The position numbers and the translations under genes were made by a program. This document shows, one piece after another, positions 57,311 to 64,000 of a stretch of 64,000 bases of DNA. The stretch spans positions 32,468 through 96,467 of the forward strand of contig JAISKB010000007.1 in assembly GCA_031261085.1 (NCBI GenBank), read 5' to 3'. The first letter of the stretch is position 1. Each line of letters opens with the position of its first letter. Origin of the DNA: Christensenellaceae bacterium. GTDB taxonomy: Bacteria; Bacillota; Clostridia; Christensenellales; CAG-138. Under the pieces are notes generated by a model that ran no database searches, was not told the DNA's origin, and saw only the letters and a program-made list of their open reading frames with translations.

Positions 57311-57319
57311 TGCTATAAT
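57311..57319 (+). promoter_or_regulatory. Extended -10 promoter abutting the uvrC start codon
   Basis: TGCTATAAT at 57311-57319. Transcription normally starts about seven bases after the -10, which is the A of the uvrC ATG at 57326. There is no room for a Shine-Dalgarno sequence, so the mRNA is probably leaderless. Confidence 0.65.
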
Positions 57320-57325
57320 ACTTGC

Positions 57326-59170
57326 ATGAATCAAACCCTTGCCGAAAAAATCAAATTGCTGCCGGATTCCCCCGGGATATACCGCATGTACAACGCCGCG
57401 GGCGAGGTCATTTATGTGGGGAAAGCAATCAACCTAAAAAACCGCGTGCGGCAGTATTTCCAAAATTCCGAAAAACCGCCCAAGGTGCAAGCCATGGTGC
57501 GGCATATTGTCGACTTCGAATATGTGCTCACCGCCAACGAGACCGAAGCGCTCACGCTGGAGAGCAACCTCATCAAGGCGCTGCAGCCCCGATATAACAT
57601 CTTATTGAAGGATGATAAGCACTTCCCCTATGTGCGGCTGGATGTGGCGCAGGATTTCCCGCGCTTCGAGGTGGTGCGGCGGGTTAAAAAGGATGGCGCG
57701 CGCTACTTTGGCCCCTATCTTTCGGGGTTGGCGCTGCGGGCCGCGTTAAACCTCATACGGGATGCGTTCCCGGTGCGGCATTGCAAAAAGGATTTAAAAA
57801 AGGCCATCGCGCGGGGGGAGCGCCCCTGCCTTATGTATCATCTGGGCAAGTGCTGCGCGCCCTGCTCGGGCCAGGTATCGCGGGAGGAATACCACGCGCT
57901 TTTAGATAGCGTGTGCCGCTTTTTGGAGGGCTACACCGGTCCCATACTCGAGCGGCTTACGGAGGATATGCAGCGCGCGGCCGAAAATATGGAATATGAG
58001 CGCGCGGCCGATTTGCGTGACCGCATCGCGCAGGTGAAAAGCCTGGGCGAAAAGCAAAAGGCCATCTCCACCGGCGGGGCGGAGCGGGATGTGTTTGCGC
58101 TGGTGCGGGAGGAGCACGACGCCATCGTATATGGGCTGTTCGTGCGGGGCGGCAAAATCATAGGGGCGGAACGCTTTGCGATTACCTGCGCCGATGAAGA
58201 GGCCGATGAGGTGATGGCGAGCTTCCTCAAGCAGTTTTACAATGAGTCGGGCGCGATACCCGCCGAAATCGTGGTGCGGGATCCGCTCCATGCGGCGGAG
58301 CAGGCCGAAATAGAAACATGGCTCAGCGACATCCGGGGTAAAAAAACCAGCCTGTTCTGCCCGCAGCGGGGCGAAAAGCGCAAGCAGGCGGATATGGCCT
58401 ACGCCAATGGGCTGGATGCCATACGCAAGGCGCGGGAGCTGGAACACAGGGCATGGGAGCGCGGCGAGGGCGCCATGCTGCGCCTATGCGCCATCATCGG
58501 GCTCGAAGAAATACCCCGCCGCATGGAGTGCTACGATAACTCGCACATACGCGGGCGGGATACGGTATCCGGCATGGTGGTGTTTGTGGAGGGCAAGCCC
58601 GCGCCCAAAGAATATCGCCGGTTTCGCATTAAGGCCGAGGCGGGCGGGGATGACCTTATCGCCATGCGGGAGGTGCTCACAAGGCGGCTGGAACGCGCCA
58701 AGGCGGGGGATGTGAAATTTATGGAGCTGCCCGACCTGCTGGTGGTGGATGGCGGGCGGGAGCAGCTCAACGTGGCGCTGGAGGTGCTGGCGGGCTTTGG
58801 GCTGGAGCTGCCTGCCATAGGCTTGGCCGAGCGCAGTGAAAGCATCATATTGCCGGATAACCCCGACCCCATCGTGCTGGGCCTGCACGACCCGGCGCTG
58901 CATGTGCTCCAGCGCATACGCGATGAGGCGCACCGCTTTGCCATCACCTATCACCGCAGCCTGCGCGCAAAAAACGCGCTGATGAGCGAGCTCGATGGCA
59001 TACAGGGCATAGGTCCCAAGCGCAAGAAGGCGCTGTTCGATCATTTCCTCACGCTGGACGCCATACGCGCGGCGGATGTGGAAACGCTGTGCGCCGCCAA
59101 GGATATGAGCCGTGCCGCGGCGGAGGCTGTGTATGCGCATTTTCATATGGAAAAGCCCGTCGGCTCATGA
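57326..59170 (+). CDS. uvrC: Excinuclease ABC subunit C
   Basis: 614 residues. Nucleotide excision repair nuclease making both incisions. The N-terminal GIY-YIG domain has LPDSPGIYRMYNAAGEVIYVGKA; the Cys cluster-type CLMYHLGKCCAPC follows near 170; the UVR domain lies near 210-240; the RNase H-like half contains ECYDNSHIRGRDTVSGMV and VVDGGREQLN; the end has a helix-hairpin-helix, LDGIQGIGPKRKKALFDHF. The start is supported by family alignment, not by a ribosome site. Confidence 0.97.
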   Translation: MNQTLAEKIKLLPDSPGIYRMYNAAGEVIYVGKAINLKNRVRQYFQNSEKPPKVQAMVRHIVDFEYVLTANETEALTLESNLIKALQPRYNILLKDDKHFPYVRLDVAQDFPRFEVVRRVKKDGARYFGPYLSGLALRAALNLIRDAFPVRHCKKDLKKAIARGERPCLMYHLGKCCAPCSGQVSREEYHALLDSVCRFLEGYTGPILERLTEDMQRAAENMEYERAADLRDRIAQVKSLGEKQKAISTGGAERDVFALVREEHDAIVYGLFVRGGKIIGAERFAITCADEEADEVMASFLKQFYNESGAIPAEIVVRDPLHAAEQAEIETWLSDIRGKKTSLFCPQRGEKRKQADMAYANGLDAIRKARELEHRAWERGEGAMLRLCAIIGLEEIPRRMECYDNSHIRGRDTVSGMVVFVEGKPAPKEYRRFRIKAEAGGDDLIAMREVLTRRLERAKAGDVKFMELPDLLVVDGGREQLNVALEVLAGFGLELPAIGLAERSESIILPDNPDPIVLGLHDPALHVLQRIRDEAHRFAITYHRSLRAKNALMSELDGIQGIGPKRKKALFDHFLTLDAIRAADVETLCAAKDMSRAAAEAVYAHFHMEKPVGS

Positions 59171-59207
59171 TATATTGTAAAAAGATCGATTTTATATAAG
59201 AAGGTAT

Positions 59208-60011
59208 ATGATGTATAAACTGTTGGCTTTAGACTTGGACGACACGCTTTTACCTACCGCGGCGATGGAAACGCCTGCCCGCAACCTGGCCGCCATACGC
59301 CGCGCGCAGGATGCGGGCATTTATGTGACGATAGCGACGGGGCGGGGCTATAAGGCCGCCTACCCCATATGCAAGCAGCTGGGCGTGCAGGGGCCCGTCA
59401 TCCATTACGGCGGCGCCATCATTATGGATAGCCGCACCGATGCGCCGCTGCATACCACCGAGGTATCCAACGAGCTGGTGCAGGAAGCGCTGGAAACGGC
59501 GCGGGAGCTGGGCATCCATGCGCATATCTATCAGGGGGATTCCATCATATGCGAAGCGCCCTCCGAATGGGGCGCGTGGTATTCGGCCCGCCTGCATGTG
59601 CCCTGCGTGATAGATAAGGATATGCGCACCAAGCAGTGGCGCGATGTGCCCAAGGTGCTGTTTATAACGCAGCCCGAGGCCGCGCAAAAGCTGATACCCG
59701 TTATGCAGGCGCGGTTTGCGGGCCGGCTTAAGGTATCCGGCTCCAGCCCCGGCTTTATCGAGTTTAACCATTGCGGCGCCAACAAGGGCAGCGCGCTCCA
59801 ATGGGTGGCCGAGCATATGGGCGTGAAGCAGGGCGAGGTGGTCGCGGTGGGCGATAACACGCTGGATGCCGAAATGATCGAATGGGCGGGACTGGGGTGC
59901 GCGGTAGGCAACGCGCAGTTCGCCATCAAGGATATAGCGAACCTGCATTTGCCGAACTGCGACGATATGGCGATAGAATATTTGATAGACCGCGTGCTGC
60001 TGAAAGGGTGA
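59208..60011 (+). CDS. HAD-superfamily hydrolase, Cof type
   Basis: 267 residues. Motif I LLALDLDDTLLP, motif II TIATGRGYKAAYP, the Cof-type cap in the middle, then NKGSALQWVAEHMGV and motif IV VAVGDNTLDAEMIEWAG. The Cof group dephosphorylates sugar phosphates and similar metabolites; the substrate cannot be inferred. ATG at 59208 or 59211 both fit AGAAGG. Immediately followed by hprK, whose start overlaps or touches its stop. Confidence 0.92.
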   Translation: MMYKLLALDLDDTLLPTAAMETPARNLAAIRRAQDAGIYVTIATGRGYKAAYPICKQLGVQGPVIHYGGAIIMDSRTDAPLHTTEVSNELVQEALETARELGIHAHIYQGDSIICEAPSEWGAWYSARLHVPCVIDKDMRTKQWRDVPKVLFITQPEAAQKLIPVMQARFAGRLKVSGSSPGFIEFNHCGANKGSALQWVAEHMGVKQGEVVAVGDNTLDAEMIEWAGLGCAVGNAQFAIKDIANLHLPNCDDMAIEYLIDRVLLKG

Positions 60012-60016
60012 ATTCA

Positions 60017-60958
60017 TTGGAAGTTTTTGTGAGCGTAGAGGGCTTGGCGCAGGAGCTGGGCTTTACGATACTGGAGCGGGGGCGCGGCAGCGCGCGCCTG
60101 CATTCGGGCGCGGTCAGCCGGCCGGGCCTGCAGTTTACCGGCTATTACGAATACTTTACGCCGGATAATGTGCAGCTCATAGGCAATGCCGAAATGTACT
60201 ACATATATAGCCTGGCCGAGGCCGATTTGCAGGACCGTATGGAGCACTTTATGGGGTTTGATATACCCTGCCTGTTTTGCTCGCGCGGCCTTATGCCGCC
60301 CAAGGCGCTGCTCGACTGTGCCCGCGCCGCCGGCGTGCCCGTGCTTAGCTCCCCGCTGGGCACGGCGGAAACCGCCCATGCGTTCGACAGCTTTATGCAG
60401 CGCCAGCTGGCTCGGCGTATTTTAACGCACGGCGTGCTGATGGATATTTATGGCGTGGGCGTGCTGCTGCGCGGCGAAAGCGGCATAGGCAAAAGCGAAA
60501 CCGCGCTGGAGCTGATACGCGCGGGGCAGCGGCTGGTGGCGGATGATGTGGTGGAGGTGAACCGCATTGGCGATAAGCTCATAGGGCGCGCGCCGGATGC
60601 GACCCGGCACATGGTGGAGGTGCGCGGCATAGGCATTGTGGATGTACGCTACCTATATGGCGTGGGCGCGGTATTGCCCGAAAAAGAGATGGATTTGGTG
60701 ATAGATTTAGAAAATTTCCGGGGAAAAGAAGCGTATACGCGCTTTGGCGGCGAGCAGGAGGGCGCGACCATCGATATGCTGGGCGTGCAGCTTGTGAGGA
60801 CGGTTATACCCGTGAGCCCGGGCCGCAACCTCGCCATAGTGGTGGAGGTGGCGGCGCGCAACTTCCGCCTGAAGCGGCTGGGGTATAACCCATCCAAAGA
60901 ATTTAGCCTTACGCTGCAAGAAGATGAAAATAACGGGAGGGAGAACAATGGTGTATAG
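60017..60958 (+). CDS. hprK: HPr kinase/phosphorylase
   Basis: 313 residues from TTG 60017 (EVFVSVEGLAQELGF), with GAAAGG about nine bases before; GTG 60008, overlapping the preceding stop, is the alternative. HprK phosphorylates HPr on a serine and drives carbon catabolite control in Firmicutes. The Walker A GESGIGKSETALEL is near residue 153 and the signature MVEVRGIGIVDVRYLYG near 200, followed by acidic REKEMDL-like PEKEMDLVIDLE. The N-terminal domain (1-130) is normal. In the same operon as a sugar kinase. Confidence 0.95.
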   Translation: MEVFVSVEGLAQELGFTILERGRGSARLHSGAVSRPGLQFTGYYEYFTPDNVQLIGNAEMYYIYSLAEADLQDRMEHFMGFDIPCLFCSRGLMPPKALLDCARAAGVPVLSSPLGTAETAHAFDSFMQRQLARRILTHGVLMDIYGVGVLLRGESGIGKSETALELIRAGQRLVADDVVEVNRIGDKLIGRAPDATRHMVEVRGIGIVDVRYLYGVGAVLPEKEMDLVIDLENFRGKEAYTRFGGEQEGATIDMLGVQLVRTVIPVSPGRNLAIVVEVAARNFRLKRLGYNPSKEFSLTLQEDENNGRENNGV

Positions 60959-61901
60959 GATTGGCGTGGATATTGGCGGCACCAAAATCGCCGCAGGCCT
61001 GCTGGATGATAATTTGGACTTTGTGGCTATCTCCAGCATACCGTTTATGCGCGTGGGCGGCGAGGCTGTTTCGGCGGCGGTGGCGGCGCAAATACGCGGC
61101 CTCTTGGCCGAAGCGGGCATAGGGGAGCAGGCGCTCCAATCCATAGGCGTGGCGGTGCCGGGCAGCTTGGATGCGCAGGAAGCCGTGGTGCTGGATGCCC
61201 ACAACCTGGGGTTCCATGGCGAGCCGCTGCGCGCGCAGATGCAGGCGCATTTCCCCGCCATCCCGGTATATTTGGCCAATGATGCCAACGCGGCCGCGCT
61301 GGGGGAGCTGCATAAGGGCGCGTTTGTGGGGTGCCAAACCGCGGCGCTCCTCACGCTGGGCACCGGCCTGGGCGGCGGCCTGATTTTGAACGGGCGCATG
61401 TTTAACGGCGGCCGGGGCAACGGGATAGAAGTTGGGCATACCGTGCTGGTGGATGGCGGGGAGCCCTGCACCTGCGGTATCCACGGGTGCAGCGAGGCCT
61501 ATTGCTCGGCCACGGCGTTAATTCGGGAGGCCAACCGCGCCCTGCGCGCCAACCCCGCCGGTATGCTGCACAAGGAGACCGGCGGCGACCCTGCCCGCAT
61601 GACGGCCAAGCTGGCCATCGACTGCGCCAAGGCGGGGGATGCGGCGGCTAAGCAGGTGTTTGACGCCTATGTGGGGCACTTGGGCTCGGTGGTGGTTTCG
61701 ATTATCCACATGCTCGACCCGGAAGTGATTGCGATAGGCGGCGGCGTGTGCCGCGCGGGCGATTTTTTGTTCGACCCTTTGCGCGAGGATGTGCGCGCAA
61801 AGTGCTTCTTTGGCTCTTACGCCAAAATTTGCGCGGCGCAGCTGGGGAACGAGGCCGGTATCATCGGCGCGGCGATGCTGCATTACAACAAAGCGAGGTA
61901 A
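60948..61901 (+). CDS. ROK family sugar kinase (glucokinase type)
   Basis: 317 residues from the ATG at 60948 with GGGAGG at good distance; it overlaps the hprK end. ATP-binding RIGVDIGGTKIAAGLLDD, substrate region YLANDANAAALGELHKGA, LGTGLGGGLILNGRM, and the ROK zinc site CTCGIHGCSEAYCS near residue 170. Probably phosphorylates glucose; other hexoses possible. Together with hprK it suggests a sugar-sensing operon. Confidence 0.93.
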   Translation: MVYRIGVDIGGTKIAAGLLDDNLDFVAISSIPFMRVGGEAVSAAVAAQIRGLLAEAGIGEQALQSIGVAVPGSLDAQEAVVLDAHNLGFHGEPLRAQMQAHFPAIPVYLANDANAAALGELHKGAFVGCQTAALLTLGTGLGGGLILNGRMFNGGRGNGIEVGHTVLVDGGEPCTCGIHGCSEAYCSATALIREANRALRANPAGMLHKETGGDPARMTAKLAIDCAKAGDAAAKQVFDAYVGHLGSVVVSIIHMLDPEVIAIGGGVCRAGDFLFDPLREDVRAKCFFGSYAKICAAQLGNEAGIIGAAMLHYNKAR

Positions 61902-62008
61902 GGCTGCCCGGCGTGCTTCTGTTATAACGCATTTTGGGCATATGGCAACGCACCATGCGCCGCCCGTCGCTGAACACGGGCGAAAAAATTTATGGGAGGA
62001 TAACCAAG

Positions 62009-62587
62009 ATGAAGAAAACCCTCGCACTCGCGCTGGCGCTCATGCTTGCGCTCACACTCGCCGCTTGCGGCGGCAGCAGCGGCGGCGGTTCGTCCACCCC
62101 GCCCGCCGGTAACAGCACGCCCGCGCAGACGGAGGACGGCGGCAGTCAAACGACGGAGCAGTCTGCGGACGATGACACAAGCACACCGAGCGATGAAAGT
62201 ACAGGGCTTGACGAAAGCGAATACACATGGGAAAATGACGCTTTTACGCAGATGATACCTAAGCCGGATTTTGGAACGCTGTATGTTTTCGGTTCCATCG
62301 CAAACACAGGCCTTTCCGCACAAATACGCAATGTGTCGGTAGAAAACGCTACCGCATATATATCAAGCGTCAAGGCAATGTGGAAGGATGCTGACGTTCA
62401 AACGGATGAAACTTACGCTTACAATGCTGAAACGGGCGAGTTTGATACCTACGAAATTCAGCCGGGTGAAACTTATAAAATCCAATCAGGTGAAACTTAC
62501 CAGCTCCTTATCGTAGGGGCTGAATGGGGCGTTGAGATTAACTATCAATCAGAGGTACTCTCGATTTTTGTAGGAAAACCACAATAA
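62009..62587 (+). CDS. Lipoprotein of unknown function (first of three)
   Basis: 192 residues from the ATG at 62009 after GGGAGG. Signal MKKTLALALALMLALTLAA then Cys20, a Gly/Ser/Thr/Pro-rich linker (GGSSGGGSSTPPAGNSTPAQ), and a C-terminal soluble domain of about 120 residues (FTQMIPKPDFGTLYVFGSIA, repeated ETY motifs such as GETYKIQSGETYQLL). The FTQMIPKPDFG block recalls FAKQVPKPNG in the next gene, so the two are paralogues. Function unknown. Upstream, 61902-62008 holds no other feature. Confidence 0.85.
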   Translation: MKKTLALALALMLALTLAACGGSSGGGSSTPPAGNSTPAQTEDGGSQTTEQSADDDTSTPSDESTGLDESEYTWENDAFTQMIPKPDFGTLYVFGSIANTGLSAQIRNVSVENATAYISSVKAMWKDADVQTDETYAYNAETGEFDTYEIQPGETYKIQSGETYQLLIVGAEWGVEINYQSEVLSIFVGKPQ

Positions 62588-62609
62588 CTAAAAAACGGAG
62601 GAATGCACG

Positions 62610-63101
62610 ATGAAAAAGATTATTGCACTCGCGCTGGCGCTCATGCTTGCGCTCTCCCTCGCCGCTTGCGGCGGCAACAGCAACAACGGCGGCGGTTCAT
62701 CCACCCCACCCGCGACCTCGGACAACAACACAACCCCGCCCGCTTCACAGGGCGGTAACGAAACCACGCCCAGCAACAATGGCGGCTCTGCGGAGTGGCC
62801 GGCAGATGATGAATTTGCAAAACAAGTGCCAAAGCCCAACGGGATTATTCTTCAAGCGTGGCCGCAGAGTGATCGAGTTGTCGTGAAAATGGACTGGACA
62901 GCAGATGAGGCCAGAGCTTACGGTGCTGAACTCGAAGCAGCGGGCGTAACAAAACTCAGTGAGATGGAAGATGAAGAATACGGCTACTCTTTCCAAGGGG
63001 AAATCAACGAATATACAGTTCGTGTTGATTTAATTACAGGAAAAGCATTGAAAGAAGATGAACAACCGCATTATCAAATCCTCGTCTACAAGCTTTCGTA
63101 A
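62610..63101 (+). CDS. Lipoprotein of unknown function (second of three)
   Basis: 163 residues. Signal MKKIIALALALMLALSLAA then Cys20, an Asn/Gly/Ser/Thr linker, and a domain of about 100 residues beginning WPADDEFAKQVPKPNGIIL, with MDWTADEARAYGAELEAAG and YRVDLITG-like TVRVDLITGKAL. I do not firmly recognise the family. Its first 100 bases are nearly the same as in the gene before, including a 30-base run around codons 6-15, while the rest differs. The ribosome site is CGGAGGAATGCACG. Confidence 0.85.
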   Translation: MKKIIALALALMLALSLAACGGNSNNGGGSSTPPATSDNNTTPPASQGGNETTPSNNGGSAEWPADDEFAKQVPKPNGIILQAWPQSDRVVVKMDWTADEARAYGAELEAAGVTKLSEMEDEEYGYSFQGEINEYTVRVDLITGKALKEDEQPHYQILVYKLS

Positions 63102-63128
63102 TTCAATTTACAAGAAAGGCGGCAAGCT

Positions 63129-64000
63129 ATGAAAAGACTGATTTTAACCCTGCTTGCGGCGGCAATGGTGTTTTCCCTTGCCGCTTGCGGTATTGTAAAT
63201 CCGGGAGGCAATGAGCCGTCCGTACCCGCTGACGGTTGGGCGGCTGAATACACCATCCTTATCGGCGGCTCGGACGAGTGGACACCTTTTGCGGGTAAAT
63301 CCGGCGTAATCTTTGCCAATTCCGATGATAAAGTAATTGACGTTTCCGACGACGGCACGACAGTCGAGTTTACCGGGAAAAAGGTGGGCGAGAGCGTTAT
63401 CACCGCCACGTTTGACGGAACGGAAAGCAAGGCGATTGTCCGTGTCCGTGCGACCGAAACAAGCGGAGAGGATTTGCTGAAATGGAAAAGACCGGAATCG
63501 TTGTATGTTAAGTATATCGGCGATCCTTATTCCCTCACCCCGGATGTGCCTGACGTGAAGTATTATACGGGCTACGGAAAAGAAATTGAAATCATATCCC
63601 ATTCAAGTGAATTTGGGCAGTACTACCACGATAACCCTTTGTACATTTCATTTTTCGGTCCAAGTTCATCAAATTCGTTTTCCTGTAATGACAACGGGGA
63701 CTGGTACTGGGGAGATCCCTATGATTTCAAGTGGGAACGCGCAGACAATGCCTATTATAGCCTTTACTGGGGCGATGAGCGGGGAAGCGAATCATCCGAG
63801 CATGGGCCGGGCGGCTCTCTGTTTTTCCCATTGAACGCATTTGCCAGAGCGCTGCCGCCCGGAGCGGTATTATTCGGAGGCTCAATCGCAGAGTTCCGAA
63901 CCAGCAAGCACGAAACCATCCTCGGCGTAAACTGCGATGTTTTTGAGATAGAGGGCAATACCTTTTATGTTGATCCCAAAAACCACTATACGCTGAAAGT
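63129..64000 (+). CDS. Lipoprotein with Ig-like domain (third of three), 3'-truncated by window end
   Basis: The frame opens at ATG 63129 (after AGAAAGGCGGCAAGCT) and has no stop before the window end, so at least 290 residues. Signal MKRLILTLLAAAMVFSLAA then Cys20. Residues about 55-110 (GKSGVIFANSDDKVIDVSDD, TTVEFTGKKVGESVITATFD, IVRVRATE) look like a bacterial Ig-like (BIG2) domain; the following part is rich in Tyr/Trp/Gly/Asp and unknown. Same direction and signal length as the two lipoproteins before it, so probably one operon. Confidence 0.8.
   Translation, partial: MKRLILTLLAAAMVFSLAACGIVNPGGNEPSVPADGWAAEYTILIGGSDEWTPFAGKSGVIFANSDDKVIDVSDDGTTVEFTGKKVGESVITATFDGTESKAIVRVRATETSGEDLLKWKRPESLYVKYIGDPYSLTPDVPDVKYYTGYGKEIEIISHSSEFGQYYHDNPLYISFFGPSSSNSFSCNDNGDWYWGDPYDFKWERADNAYYSLYWGDERGSESSEHGPGGSLFFPLNAFARALPPGAVLFGGSIAEFRTSKHETILGVNCDVFEIEGNTFYVDPKNHYTLK

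Overview
The window looks like a chromosome segment from an anaerobic, spore-forming, moderately GC-rich Firmicute of the class Clostridia. The sequence shows two alpha/beta-type spore DNA-binding proteins, a YtxC-like sporulation protein, a collagen-like surface protein behind a possible sigma-K-like promoter, an Rnf complex, rubrerythrin, HPr kinase and the Firmicutes order asp23-yloV-recG. Species cannot be fixed. No phage, insertion sequence or CRISPR array was seen.

Layout. 1-6.4 kb: partial ABC-F ATPase, a DUF-type gene behind a palindromic operator, then asp23 / fatty-acid-kinase-like gene / recG. 6.5-13 kb: two spore protein genes, then a MarR-controlled heterodimeric ABC exporter operon with a tyrosine phosphatase and a 2-hydroxyacid dehydrogenase. 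12.9-16.1 kb: metA preceded by a methionine-rich leader peptide and attenuator, then two CobW-type GTPases on the minus strand. 16.2-20.6 kb: rRNA methyltransferase, membrane protein, DNA repair methyltransferase, rubrerythrin, a hairpin-rich non-coding stretch, two half-size TauE/SafE membrane proteins. 20.8-25.1 kb: rnfCDEAB without rnfG. 25.2-25.7 kb: five tRNAs (Val, Asp, Phe, Gly, Cys). 25.8-29.1 kb: small minus-strand genes ending in the collagen-like gene. 29.4-34 kb: branched-chain amino acid ABC transporter livJHMGF. 34.1-42 kb: arginine operon argGHCJBDF with an ARG-box-like promoter. 42.1-42.8 kb: Phd/ParE-type toxin-antitoxin pair. 42.8-52 kb: two divergent purine-catabolism operons, one (hydA-mocA-guaD) preceded by a purine-riboswitch-like RNA with an overlapping terminator, the other ade-xdhABC. 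52-54.5 kb: an XRE regulator and unknown gene sharing twin operators, an orphan promoter, ytxC, a MarR gene. 54.8-62 kb: glycogen phosphorylase, uvrC (probably leaderless), a HAD phosphatase, hprK and a ROK sugar kinase. 62-64 kb: three tandem lipoprotein genes, the last cut by the window end.

How it works together: arginine synthesis from glutamate plus carbamoyl phosphate is nearly complete in one operon (ArgJ probably bifunctional). MetA carries the acetyl-CoA-type Glu111 and appears controlled by translation of a Met-rich leader. The purine block deaminates adenine and guanine, oxidises to xanthine/urate and has a ring-opening amidohydrolase. The Rnf complex would couple ferredoxin:NAD+ electron transfer to ion pumping.

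The strongest candidates for new biology are the metA ribosome-mediated attenuator, the loop-divergent purine riboswitch with antiterminator geometry, and the rnf locus that lacks rnfG.
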